Positions 1-11,529 of a stretch of DNA of 64,000 bases are shown here, piece after piece. Source of the DNA: Tillus elongatus (taxonomy: Eukaryota > Arthropoda > Insecta > Coleoptera > Cleridae); contig OZ023264.1 of NCBI GenBank assembly GCA_964006375.1, positions 171,032,295-171,096,294 on the forward strand, given 5' to 3'. Under the pieces are notes generated by a model. It was not told the DNA's origin, made no database searches, and worked only from the letters and a program-made list of their open reading frames with translations. Both the position numbers and the translations under genes were made by a program. Position 1 is the stretch's first letter, and each line of letters opens with the position of its first letter.

Positions 1-670
<670 letters not shown>

Positions 671-962
671 GGCGCATTGAAAACGAAACAGCGAAACAGA
701 CCAATTTGCGTCCAGAGAATATTTTTTTTAAAAACGTTGAAACACGTCAATTTTAATATTGAGGGGGACATGTTTTGACATAAAACTCAACTTGGTCACA
801 TCAACCCCTTAAAGGTGGTTATAAAACCGTTATATTTTAAATGGGGAAAATGGGTCGAGTGTTACATCATTTGAAAGATCTTTCTTTTTTGAATTCAGGA
901 CACTATTTTTTTTGAAGCTTTATCAACTCGTTTGAAATTATTCACAGTTGAAGATGCAAGAA

Positions 963-1064
963 CGCATTTCACTCATTCCGATAATAAATGTGGCGATAGT
1001 TTTGTTGGTTTGTAAACAAAAAATCGACTATGAGAACATTTATTATCGGAATGAGAGAAATGCG
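963..1064 (+). other. Subterminal hairpin upstream of transposase (copy 1)
   Basis: Arms 963-991 and 1036-1064 are complementary at 28 of 29 positions, with a 44-base loop. It lies between the left TIR and the transposase start at 1129. The equivalent hairpin in copy 2 (31116-31223) keeps pairing despite sequence change on both arms. Confidence 0.8.
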
Positions 1065-1128
1065 GTTTATTATTTCAGTTTATCGGTCGGTTTGATACTT
1101 GATAGTACTACCGAAAATTAATTTCACG

Positions 1129-2193
1129 ATGGTGTATTCTGTAGAAGAAAGAGTTGAAATAATTACTCTTTTTTTCAAAAACGATGACTGTACCAACCGT
1201 ACCGCAAATTTGTTTAATGAGCGACATCCAAACAGACACGTTAACAGAAAATACATTTTGGAGTTAGTTGCAAAGTTTCGACAAAGTAGTTCAGTAGCCA
1301 ACAAAAAAGGGATTCTGAACGTGAATTTCCGGTTAGTAATGAGACTACTGAGATTGAAGTTTTAGGACAAATTGCTGTAGACCCAACTTTGTGCACGTGA
1401 AAATTGGTCACTGTTTCAAACATCAAAAGAAGAACTATTCAGCGAATATTGAAGCATCATAAATTTCACCCGTATAAAATTCATCTTGTACAACAACTGA
1501 ATGAAGTTGATTTTGATCGGCGGCTGGAGTTTTGTGAAGTTATGACTGCCCAAATAGCTGATAACGGGAACTTTCTGTTCAATATCTGTTTTTCAGACGA
1601 GTGTATGTTTTTATTAAACTCTACAATCAATCGTCATAATTGTCGTTATTGGGCAGATAATAATCCAAGTCCACACTCAAACTCCACAGAAATTGAATGT
1701 CTGAAGTGGCATTTTTGGAGACCGTTTAATCGGACGAATTTTTCTTGATGGCAATTTGAGTGGCGAAACGTATTTGGAGTTACTAGAACATATCGTTTAC
1801 CCTCTACTAATTGACATTGTTGAAAATGATGATCGCTATCAAGAAAATCAATTAGTGTTTCAACAAGATGGAGCTCCTACGCATTTTTCACAACGTGTTA
1901 GGGAGTTTTTAAAGATAGAGTTTTCAGGACAATGGATTGGGCGTAGAGGTGATATTGAGTGGCCCTCTAGATCACCTGATTTAACTCCTTTAGACTTATT
2001 TCTATGGGGCCATTTAAAGAGTAGAATTTTCGCAACAGAACCGGAGTCTCTGGAAGAATTACGACGACGCATTGCTGAATATTGCCGTCTAATAACTCCA
2101 CAAATGATCCAGAATGTCAGAGCTCGTTTTGAACAAAATTTGTACTTTCGTATGGAAGCTGGTGGTCAACAATTTGAACACTTACTTAAATGA
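1129..2193 (+). pseudogene. Mariner/IS630-type transposase, frameshifted
   Basis: Broken transposase of the group with an N-terminal helix-turn-helix that starts MVYSVEERVEIITLFF. The first Met (1129) is chosen by comparison with copy 2. The HTH frame runs to 1365; frame is lost near 1308, a TGA follows near 1398, the central part continues in another frame (1404-1748), and a second shift near 1670-1750 restores the frame of 1756-2193. DDE-type residues are still visible: FSDE (Asp codon 1596), FQQDGAPTH (1867) and SPDLTPLDLFLWG (1978), giving 36 residues between the second and third Asp. The protein would be about 350 residues if intact, normal for the family. It cannot be active as it stands. 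The reading is firm because three separated pieces align colinearly with copy 2. Confidence 0.92.
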
Positions 2194-2575
2194 ATTAACA
2201 TTTTTGAACGTTTGGTTTTGTTTTTTAGTTTTTTTTAACGAAAAATTGACTACTTAGTGCATCTCTTATCACAATGAATGAAATACGTTCTTGGAACTCC
2301 AACTGTGAATAATTTTTAAACGAGTTTTAAAACTTTCAAAAAAATTGGTGTGCTGAATTCAGAAAAGAAAGAGCTTTCAAATGATGCAACAATCGACCCA
2401 TGTTCCCTATTTAAAATATAAGGGTTGTTATCACCACCCTTAAGGGGTTGATGTGAGAAAGTTGAGTTTTATGTCAAAACATGTCCCCCTCAATATTAAA
2501 ATTGACACGTGTTTCAGCGTTTCTTAAAAAAAAATTCTCTGGATGCAAATCGGTCAGTTTCGTTTTCAATGCGCC

Positions 2576-2774
<199 letters not shown>

Positions 2775-2778
<4 letters not shown>

Positions 2779-2912
2779 ATATAAAAATTGAAACTGACCC
2801 CGGATATGGGTTTTATGGTCCTAGTTCGCGCTCATTTGCAAAAAAAATTGCAAAATTCAAAAGTCGCGATCTCCCCATTAGTGATTTTTTTCTACGAAAA
2901 TTCACTAAAAGC
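2775..2912 (+). repeat. Family A repeat, right half
   Basis: Starts AAACATATAAAAATTGAAAC and ends with the family's terminal hairpin (TTAGTGATTTTT...AAAATTCACTAA). It completes the copy that begins at position 1. Confidence 0.8.
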
Positions 2913-3476
2913 CAGACAATGTCGAATGGGTCTGATAATAAATATCTCATAAAGTTTTGGTTCATATCACACCACATTTAATTAGCGCCATAAAAAATGC
3001 AATAACTTAGAAGAAGGCCAGTAAAACTAAATTGTTTTTTCCTGGTGTTGTTCCTAGGATTAGCCTCAAAATGAACTGATCTGGAATTTAAACAAACTGG
3101 ACCAGGAGAGGCGTAATTCATCCCGACGAATAACAGATGTTCTTTTATCTGAGTTAAACGGTGAAAAAATATAAAGTAAATGGTGCTCATAATTCGAGTT
3201 CACAACATAAACTGAAGTACGAGAAGACCGCACCAATAAAGAACGTGTACAATGGCGTGGAAATATACTAAAGTTACGTCCAGCTATCGTTTTGTGCGTT
3301 CTCCTTCCGTTCTTGATCTGCAAGGACTCCAGGATTACTTGTATCCTTTACAGGGACGGCGTCAGAGACCAATGTTTTAATTTTTAAATGTATAAAAATT
3401 AGCAGTCAACTTTATATTTTGCAGGTAAGGTACAAAAACGTCTGCATATCAATAAGGCTTAAAAATGTATGACGAC
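2913..3476. other. No recognisable feature
   Basis: AT-rich sequence with only short frames; nothing coding or repeated elsewhere in the window was recognised. Confidence 0.5.
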
Positions 3477-3671
3477 AATAAGTACACTTGGAGAAACCCA
3501 AATCACCACAACACTTATTTCAGAGACCTTACGATCGTTTCGTCAAGATCTTCAGAGGAAGAAAAATTAAAATTTTTCTTCCTCTGAAGATGTTGACATT
3601 GTCAACGAAACGATCGTAAGGTCTCTGAAATAAGTGTTGTGGTGATTTGGGTTTCTCCAAGTGTACTTATT
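3477..3671. repeat. Foldback element with perfect arms
   Basis: Outer arms 3481-3543 and 3605-3667 are exact reverse complements over 63 bases, and inner arms around 3548-3592 also pair. The only asymmetry is a short insert on each side (CAAGAT against a GTTGAC/GTCAAC stem). Degenerate relatives lie at 16276-16398 and 38270-38535; all share ACGATCG with a nearby CTCTGA/TCAGAG motif. Confidence 0.9.
3580..3622 (+). other. Hammerhead-like core inside the foldback
   Basis: Reads CTGAAGA, then a 6-base-pair stem GTTGAC/GTCAAC, then GAAAC: the two conserved strands of a hammerhead ribozyme joined by stem II. One extra base precedes stem II and I could not form a good stem I, so catalytic activity is doubtful. 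Similar degenerate cores occur in the relatives at 16.3 and 38.4 kb. Confidence 0.35.
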
Positions 3672-4069
3672 AGTGCTCATCACAGGTTCTCAAAAATAGG
3701 CATGTTAAGGTTTTAACGTTTTAGTTTCAGCAAAACCTACCATTACTAGTTGATTTCAGCAGTGAAGTTTTGTTTACAAAATTCAACTCTGGGGATTTAA
3801 CTTTGTAATAAAACTCCCGTTTCATTGCAATAAAACCAAATTTCGCCGCCGTAACACCACTCTGACAATTCTGTTAATTAATATTTTCAATAAATATTCT
3901 CGAACCACTAGTAGAAACAAAAATTCATACCAAATATCTTCTTTTATTATAAAGAATTCGATAAATTAAATGCCGGAGCGTTATCAATTAGATTACACGA
4001 ATAAAAATATACAAATTGAACATGTTTTCATTTTAAAAGTTTCACGTTTACTATAAGTTAAAAAAGTTA
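3672..4069. other. No recognisable feature
   Basis: Non-coding AT-rich spacer between the foldback and a family A copy. The minus-strand frame reaching into 3993-4268 covers family A sequence and is not a gene. Confidence 0.5.
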
Positions 4070-4548
4070 GGGACGCAGCAAGTGCGTTATGGTTGTGAAT
4101 TTTTATTAAATGCTTCAAACTTGGATAATTCAATTTTTTTTCGATAAACTTAGAAAGTTGAATTTTCCTACGTAGTAAGGCCTTTCCCAAGGCAACATAT
4201 CCGCCAAATGTCATTAAAATAGCTCTGTAATTTTCGGAGAAAAAATTTTGTTTCGGAAGAAAACTCAAAATTTGAAAAACTCAATTGTGTATAACCTTAG
4301 AACGTTGAATTTTGGTACATGGTTAGGCCTTTCCCAAGGTAACGTATCCACAAAATTTCATTAAAATTGCTTCGTAATTTTCGGAGAAAAAAATTTTTTT
4401 TGAAAGAAAACTCAAAATTTTCCCGGAAAACCTTGTCCGATTTTCCTGGATATGGAACTCATCCAAGCCAATAAATAAAAAAAGGCACTTGCCGAGTTTC
4501 ATCTAAATCGGTTAATTATTTCTTGAGTCATCGGTTGGATACACACAG

Positions 4549-4640
<92 letters not shown>

Positions 4641-5464
4641 ATAAACATATAAAAATTGAAACTGACACCGGATATGGGTTCTAGGGGTCCTAATTCGCGC
4701 TCATTTGAAAAATTTTTGCAAAGTCTCACCATGGATACCTCTCTGTTAGTGAATTTGTTTAAAGAAAAATTCGCTAAAAAGGAGAATAAAAGCTTCTAGA
4801 ACTAAACAAGGACGCCCAATTTTAGGCGATCAAATCCAGCTCGAATAATGTATGTTTTTTTATGCTTTATTTTGACATTTGGAGAAACAATAGTGCACAG
4901 ATTTCATAAAATTTGAACAAGATCTCATTCCTTTTTGTTTAAAACGCCTAAATAAGTTTGTCACCTTTGAGTCTGAAATTATAATTTTGTTATTGTTGAT
5001 ATTGAAAAAACCCGGTTTGACTAGGTTGGCGATTAATAAGGCGATTAATAAGGAAAAATAACTGCTACGTTTATAATTTGGCAGATACTTTATTTTTCTA
5101 AATATGAATTAAGTTTCCTTCTGGAAGTCTTCTGTATAACCTTAGTGAAATTTGTAATACAGGTTTTTTTAAAAGGACTTACACTATCTACAGATATAGC
5201 AAAATTTAGTTCTTTAGCTCCATAGAAAATTGAGTTTTGGGCATTTGTCTCAAAAGCAGTTAGAGTACAAGATTTTTTTGAGAATAGAGAGATATCGATG
5301 GTAACACTTTCGAAAGAATTCTTCAAATGTGCGTGTACTAGGACCTATAAAAGCGATCTTCAAGGTCTGTGTAAGTTTAAAGTATTAACTTTACTAATAT
5401 GTCGTATAATAATAGTGTACAATTCTTATGAAAATTCGCTACCATAACGCACTTGCTGCGTCCC
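4070..5464 (+). repeat. Family A element with inverted ends
   Basis: Begins GGGACGCAGCAAGTGCGTTATGG and ends with the reverse complement of the same motif (about 5432-5464), so this 1.4-kb copy has terminal inverted repeats of about 35 bases. Inside are the duplicated ~145-base modules, a (TA)n core (4553-4638), the AAACATATAAAAATTGAAAC segment and the small TTAGTGAATTTG/AAATTCGCTAA hairpin near 4745-4780. No transposase frame is present, so it is non-autonomous. The class is not resolved: no convincing target duplication is visible. Confidence 0.7.
4553..4638. repeat. (TA)n microsatellite
   Basis: Core TA tract of the family A element. Confidence 0.95.
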
Positions 5465-5604
5465 GAAATTTTACATATCAGGCCATCATAAGGGTATTTT
5501 GATAACATTTTCGTGCAGGTGTTGCCTTTATAAGGACATTACTGTTTACTGAAGTTACAGCTTACATCTTCATGTAAAACAGAGTTATTAGAATTTGAAC
5601 GACT

Positions 5605-5645
5605 TTTCTTAGAGTTTGTTACCATAACCCACTTGCTGCATCTAA
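5605..5645 (-). repeat. Isolated family A terminus, inverted
   Basis: Reverse-complement match to the family end (ACCATAACCCACTTGCTGCAT), 180 bases beyond the previous element's right end. Confidence 0.6.
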
Positions 5646-6590
5646 ATATTTTTATTGCATCAGTGAAAAAAATTGATTCAGCCTAACGGCTAAACAATCT
5701 CTTAGTATCACTCCTTATGTCAAATTTCTAGGCCGTTTGCCTCTGTCCCCAAGGGATCGAAAGCCTACACCGAACGAATTGATAGTTCCGTCACTGCTTC
5801 CCGTGAGTGCTTTCCTCGTAGGCCCAACAGCGGGGGCTTTATAGTGTTGGAATCCTCCCGAAGTGCAACCAATCGTGAAGAGGCGGTCAACTTGGCGCTT
5901 ACGACCTTGTGCACCGTGCATGTCAATACGGCGCTCACAGGACCAAAACAACAATCGTTCGACAGTCGACCAGTCTTCAATTATCCAGGTCCTATTTACC
6001 CAATTAAAAGGATTTATGTGCAAATCCAATACAGGATACGTGGAGCTACTAATTGGTGCTATTTGTTCCTGATTGGATTCCGGAATCCTTTCCCTAAATT
6101 ATTTTATTTTGATTTTGGTTATTTCTGTTTTCTGATTAGCGGACAATCGAAACGATTGGAGCTCTAAGCTGTGGATACAGGCCGGACGTGATAGAGGACG
6201 GGATTTCGATTGAATTTTTAAAGAGGGTAAATTCTGTCACAATTTATTGAGAGATTTACTTTGTTTCTGCGAGCTTTATGCGAGATGTTGACTTTTATAA
6301 AATCGCAGCTTAAGAAAGATGTAAGCTCAAACAACTATTCAAATCTTCCAATCATACATTTGTCTGACCTTCATTTGTTTGACTGTTGTAATAACCAATA
6401 AAATTTAAATCGACTTTATAGAAAAAGCTGCCGCAAATTGGATTATAACTTCTACATAGCTGTGATAATCTACTCTCCTGAGAAAGATATTCTTACGAAA
6501 TAAATTTAGGGCCCATCACTTGACCACAGAGAAAATATTTGTATTCCCGTACCCATAAACTTTTTAAACGTTATATTACTGGAGTTTTAT
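5646..6590. other. Unassigned spacer
   Basis: Contains overlapping frames of 60-107 residues on both strands between 5715 and 6167. None shows a recognisable domain, and the more GC-rich 5740-6020 segment may be an old repeat of unknown type. Confidence 0.4.
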
Positions 6591-6599
6591 TGAAAATAT

Positions 6600-7230
6600 G
6601 TCAATACTCACCAAATTACCCATTATTTTACCCCCACCCCTTGAGGAGATCTTACCCTAAAAACAATTCGAAGAGTTCCCTTGTCGGGTACCAAATTTGA
6701 AGATTATATATCAATTCGTTATTGCGCCTACTAACAGACCGACCGACAGACAGAAAAAAGTTTCGTTCCAGAATCAAGTTTTCTATATGTTTTGAGACTT
6801 TTAACGCCATTACAGCAAAAAAAATATGACACTAATATTCTACCCCCACATATTCAACCCCTAATTTTATTTCAGCACAGAATACCAGATGCTTAATGAA
6901 ATTTGAAGTTTTCTAATAAACAAACCCTTAAGGGTTTTAACGAAAAAATGTCAAATCACCGGCCATTCATCTTCTACCCCCTAAATCGATTTTACCCAAA
7001 AACAATCCGAATCGCTCGTTCATCGGGTGCTAACTGTAGACGAAATTTGAAGGAGCTATCTAGATTCGTTTTAACATTAAAACGAGTGGCTACAAACAGA
7101 CAGACATACAGACTGACAGACACACAAAAAAATCCAAACATGTTTTCTATATGTTTTTACACATTACGATGTTTAAGAGATTTTTTTTTTAAATTTTTGT
7201 CGCCGATATCAAACTTCCACAAGTATTGAC
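6600..7230 (+). repeat. Degenerate direct repeat with CAGA-type microsatellites
   Basis: Two related units (about 6600-6800 and 6950-7165), each running from a CCCCC-rich start through AAAAACAAT.CGAA to a CAGACAGACA-like tract and then TTTTCTATATGTTTT. The general layout resembles family A, but the sequence is different. Confidence 0.55.
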
Positions 7231-7269
7231 GATGTGGTGGTAATAGTACAACAAAAACCCGAATAAACT

Positions 7270-7425
7270 GACAGAAAAACTATTATTTTTTCCCGTTCTT
7301 GCTTTCTCTTGTATTTAAAAAAATGCTACAAATAAGGGCGAACTAGGACACTTAGAACCTACATATGGCGTCAGTTTTCTTTTTTTTTTAATGTTTATAT
7401 ACATAATATACAGTGTGATGATAAA
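7270..7425 (-). repeat. Family A tail fragment, inverted
   Basis: Reverse complement of the family A right-hand segment (CTTAGAACC...GTCAGTTTTC...ATGTTTATATA), diverged. Confidence 0.5.
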
Positions 7426-7959
7426 GTTTGGAACATAATTCATAAATGCGTTATTTAATTTTTTTTCAAGAAAAACGCTCAGGCAGGTCAATTTTATCTT
7501 CTCAATTGCCAATTTAAGTAATAAAAACTACATTTATGAAGCCATTTCTAAATGGTGACGTCATCATAAGTTTTTCAAATGACAATCATATTTTTTTGCT
7601 GTTTTTTTATAGACCTGCTTACTACTTAAATGATGACGAAAAAGAATTGGTACCTAACATAACAATTTTTTTGTTTGATAAAATAGAATGAATTAGTTTA
7701 AAAATGGAGACGTAAGTTTAATGGAAAAAATGATTGAACCAAGGAACACAAACAGAATTTACCGCAAACGTTCAAACTTTTCTCCACCTACCGTTTGGCA
7801 TTGACCCTTACGAGTGTAAACACTTTGTACACTGCGCTCAAAAATATCAGGGCTGGTTTGTCCACTTCAACGCAAATTCTTTGCTGCAGATTCTCTTAGT
7901 TATTTTGTCTGTTAACATAATTTTCCGATTTTAACCCTTCCCCAGAAAAAATCCGAGGC

Positions 7960-8655
7960 GGTCAAGTCAGGGGAACGCGGTGGCCACTCAATTGCTCCTC
8001 GACGCCCTATCCATCTATCAGAAAATGTGATCTAGATATTGATGGACGTCTGCAACAAACTGAGGAAGTACCCCGTCTTACCGAAACTAAATATCTACCT
8101 CGTGGTTAATTAGAGAAATTACTGCCAGAGCTGGCACTAAATCCAGTTTGCCATGACGTTGACTGTGGGAGTCTTGAGGCCAATGAGGATTTTCCCATGG
8201 CCAATATTTTGAGTCGTGATGACTTACTGTCCCATTCAGGCAAAAAAAAAGCTTCATCAGAAAACAGAATGTGATTAAGAAAATTGGGATCTTCATCGCA
8301 GCGTAACATTAATTGTCCACCAAACTGTAAACGGCAATCTGAATCATCGTCGTTTAACGTGTGTATCAATTGCACTTTGCAAGGATGATACTTTTCTTGT
8401 TTGACTAATTCTACCACATTGATCCACGTTGTTAATTGGCGCTAGTTGCCTTGTGAATATTTTCTTCAGATTTAAGCAAAATTACGAATCTGAAAGTGAA
8501 GACACTTACTCAAGGTCGACCTTGTCGAGGATAATCTCTTAAGGACCCCGGTTTTGTGAATTTGACCAACAATCTACTAACAGTAGATCTTGCAATTGGT
8601 GGCCTGTCAGGATGTGGTTGGTTAAATAACCCGCATGCTTCCTGAAGACTTCTAA
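7960..8655 (-). pseudogene. Mariner transposase, minus-strand arm
   Basis: Read leftward from 8655 it gives an HTH-like segment (FNQPHPDRPPIARSTVSRLL), then the open stretch 8417-8106 with KQEKYHPCKVQLIH and ILFSDEAFF (first catalytic Asp), and finally EWPPRSPDLTASDFFW near 7965-8010 (third catalytic Asp). Stops and shifts separate the pieces. It is related to the transposases at 1.1 and 31.3 kb but clearly a different subfamily. The C-terminal tail appears to continue in decayed form to about 7740. Confidence 0.8.
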
Positions 8656-8661
8656 GCCTGT

Positions 8662-9140
8662 CAAGAATTAATGTTACGCTGCGATGAAGATCTCACTTTT
8701 CTTAACAACATTATGTTTTCTGATGAAGCTTTTTTTGCCTGAATCAGACAGTAAATCATCATAACTCAAAATATTGGTCACTGGAATATCTTCATTGGCC
8801 TCAAGACTCCTACAGTCAACAGCATGGCAAACTGAATGTATGGATATGAATAATCGGACGACGTTTTATAGGGCCTTGCGTTTTTTAAAGAAAACCTTAG
8901 AGCAGCACGTTACCTAAATTGCTTCCGATTGGAATTAGTGCCAGCTCTGGCCGTAATTTTTCCAAATAACCAAGAGGCAGATATTTGGTTCCGGCAAGAC
9001 GGGGTGCTTCCTCACGTTGTTGCAGACGTCCCTAAATATATAGATGCCACTTTTCTTAATAGATGAATAGGGCGTCGAGGAGCAAAGGAGTGGTCACCGC
9101 GTTCCCCAGACTTGAACACCTTGGATTTTATCTAGAGGGT
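8662..9140 (+). pseudogene. Mariner transposase, plus-strand arm
   Basis: Inverted partner of the previous entry. It starts at LMLRCDEDLTFLNNIMFSDE (first catalytic Asp), continues through KYWSLEYLHWPQDSYSQQHG, and ends near SPRSPDLNTLDF followed by a stop at about 9130. Several stops and frame changes are present, and the second catalytic motif reads RQDG (FRQDG for FQQDG). The N-terminal HTH is missing, so this arm is 5'-truncated at the palindrome centre. Confidence 0.78.
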
Positions 9141-9467
9141 GGGGATTAAATTGACTTTGACTTTACTTTTTGTTCCACCCGTCGATTAGTTGCATGACAA
9201 CGTACCAAAAAACGCAAAATCAAGTGTTCATTACTTTAGAAATGTAAATAAAAACCTAATTAGCCTAAAGAAAACTCGTCCTAGATAAAAACGGTGAGAA
9301 ATATTTCTGATTTCTAAATAATTATACCTTACGTTTCCATCTTTTAAAGTAAATCATGCAATTTCTTTCAAAAAAATTGTTGTCGGGTCACAATTTTTTT
9401 TAACGTCAATCAAGTGGTAAGCAGGTCTATGGAAAGACAGCAAACAAATATGGTTATTTAAAGAAGT

Positions 9468-9470
<3 letters not shown>

Positions 9471-9550
<80 letters not shown>
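9471..9550. repeat. (TA)n microsatellite
   Basis: TA tract at the right edge of the mariner palindrome. Confidence 0.95.
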
Positions 9551-9562
<12 letters not shown>

Positions 9563-9608
9563 TATATGTAATTAAAATTATACATTGCATCTTACAAATA
9601 AGCTATGT

Positions 9609-9610
<2 letters not shown>

Positions 9611-9702
<92 letters not shown>
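9611..9702. repeat. (TA)n microsatellite
   Basis: Second TA tract, followed at once by GGTGTTTCCTCTAAAG, which resembles a mariner/MITE terminus. Confidence 0.95.
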
Positions 9703-9704
<2 letters not shown>

Positions 9705-10195
9705 TGTTTCCTCTAAAGCGCACATTAGAATTTTTTTAAATTCTGAAAATGTAAATGATTTAAAAATTTTGATACAAGGGTTATCAATAAACACATTTTC
9801 AAGGTGGCGGCACTTTTGGTAATACCGGAAGTATGAGCAACTTGTCAACTGAATCTCATTAGCTTTTCCTCTACCTAAATTCAGCTGGTTTTGAAATATG
9901 TAGACTTTTTTGAAAATGCTTAAGTTTGCATATTCCTATTCAAAAATCGATAATTACGTCATTTTCAAATATTTTAAGATAAAATTAGGGCATTTTATAG
10001 ACGAAGGCTGGGTCTTTCTTTTGGTGTTATCAGAACCGCGCAAAAACTAATCTCACCTCCAAAATTTTAACAGGATTGGGCACTAGGGACCCTAGTTTGT
10101 GCTCGTTTAAACATTTTTTTAACTTAAAAGTCGACATCTCCGTATTGGTGAATTTTTTCAAGGAAAATTCACTAATAAATCCAAATTCTGAACAG
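9703..10195 (+). repeat. MITE-like end and family A tail fragment
   Basis: Starts GGTGTTTCC next to (TA)n and shares a GGCGGCAC.TTTGGT segment with 32770-32800. The last part (about 10070-10195: CTAGGGACCCTAGTTTGTGC ... GGTGAATTTTTTC/GGAAAATTCACTA) is a family A right end with its terminal hairpin. Confidence 0.5.
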
Positions 10196-10756
10196 CAGGT
10201 AAAAAAAGGTTTTACAAATTGTGACGTGACTACGTTAAATGAAACATATTAGTTGACAACTTTTCTAACGGAAATAAGAAACAAAAGAAAGCAACTTAGT
10301 GAGGCCAAAAGCGGCTGCAGCTTTATAAAATGAAAGATAGTGGACCTCAAGCTTTATGCTGCTTTATAGAATAAATATATGTGAGTTAAAACCTTCTAAA
10401 GCTCTCTACATTTAGAGAAAATACAAACACTAAACTGTGGATTCTAAGTTTGTTTATTTGTAAATCCACAAAGCGGCTTTCTAATCTAATAGTAAAGCGC
10501 CACACTTGTGTAAATATTAAATACCTACGAAGTAAAATTTGCTCTTTCTCTGTAATATCAAATATGTTTATTTTATATTTTAGTTAAAGTGCTGAGTGAA
10601 AATATACAGCTCCATAAAATCCACTTATTATATATTACGTACGACCGGTAAAATGTTTAGAGATATGTAACGTATAAAAAGTCCAATTTACTACTAGCGA
10701 TTTTCTAAACCCGAAGGTTGTTTCGCCAACAGTGTTAACCTCAACAGGGAATTAAT
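10196..10756. other. No recognisable feature
   Basis: AT-rich spacer with no domain or repeat recognised. Confidence 0.5.
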
Positions 10757-11165
10757 AAATTGAACGAACTACATAAGATCAAGTAACACAAACGCCGCAA
10801 ACCGAAAGGCATGTTTACTCCAGAGAATGAAAAACTTACTTAATCTCTTGGACGTCTTCTTGCTCAAAGTACTCTTACTATTATTATTGGTACCACTTTG
10901 TATGAATTGCAAAGACGCCAATTTTTAGGGTAACTATAAAAAGGCGGATTGAAAACTTTGAACTTTGACCGAACTACGTAGGAACAAGAAGACCCAAACG
11001 CCCTAAACGGAACACAATATTTACTCCATAGAATGGCAAACTTTTACCATCTCTTGGATGTTTTATTACTCAAAGTACTCTTACTAGTATTGTTGTTACC
11101 ACCTTCTACTAATTGCAAAGACGCCGATTTTTAGGTAGGTATAATAAGGCGGATTGAAAGCTATC
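10757..11165 (+). repeat. Tandem duplication of a ~205-base unit
   Basis: Units 10757-10965 and 10970-11165 share CGAACTAC.TA at the start, CTCTTGGA.GT and CTCAAAGTACTCTTACTA in the middle, and AAGGCGGATTGAAA at the end. It lies just upstream of a Penelope-like relic and may be part of that element's repeat region; this link is an inference. Confidence 0.7.
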
Positions 11166-11529
11166 TACTATGTAGTAGACCTATGTGGGTGCGTCGTTCC
11201 GAATTGTATATTTTGACTAATGTATATACTTTCATATGCGTCCAATTGTTCCAATTTGTCTAAACTTTTAATCAACACAAGTCTCTACGTAGTGGTTCCT
11301 TTCAAAAATATACTGAGCGACACAAGACTTACCTACTGGACCATATCTTAGTTGTTCTTTATATCTAATTTTAACAGATCTTCTAACTTGCCTAATGTAT
11401 CAATTGTAGTTGGCCTTACTTGGTAAAACCTGCTACAGAGAAGAGCCTACATTCGTGAAGTCAAGGAAGTACTGTCTACATCTGTGTTTAAATGCTTACC
11501 CGTCACACACAAAAAATTAAGAGGTTAAA

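Larger units (their letters stand above)
7426..9470. mobile_element. Head-to-head palindrome of two mariner copies
   Basis: Two partial mariner elements lie in opposite orientation around a spacer near 8345-8660. The arms, about 7580-8345 and 8660-9445, are diverged reverse complements that include both transposase sequence and flanking non-coding sequence (for example ATAGACCTGCTTACTACTT at 7610 against its complement at 9415). The left arm keeps the N-terminal part of the transposase; the right arm lacks it. Both are dead. Confidence 0.75.

Noticed and set aside
5715..6167. Overlapping frames of about 70-107 residues on both strands
   Set aside because: No recognisable domain, no consistent frame, no neighbouring gene structure.
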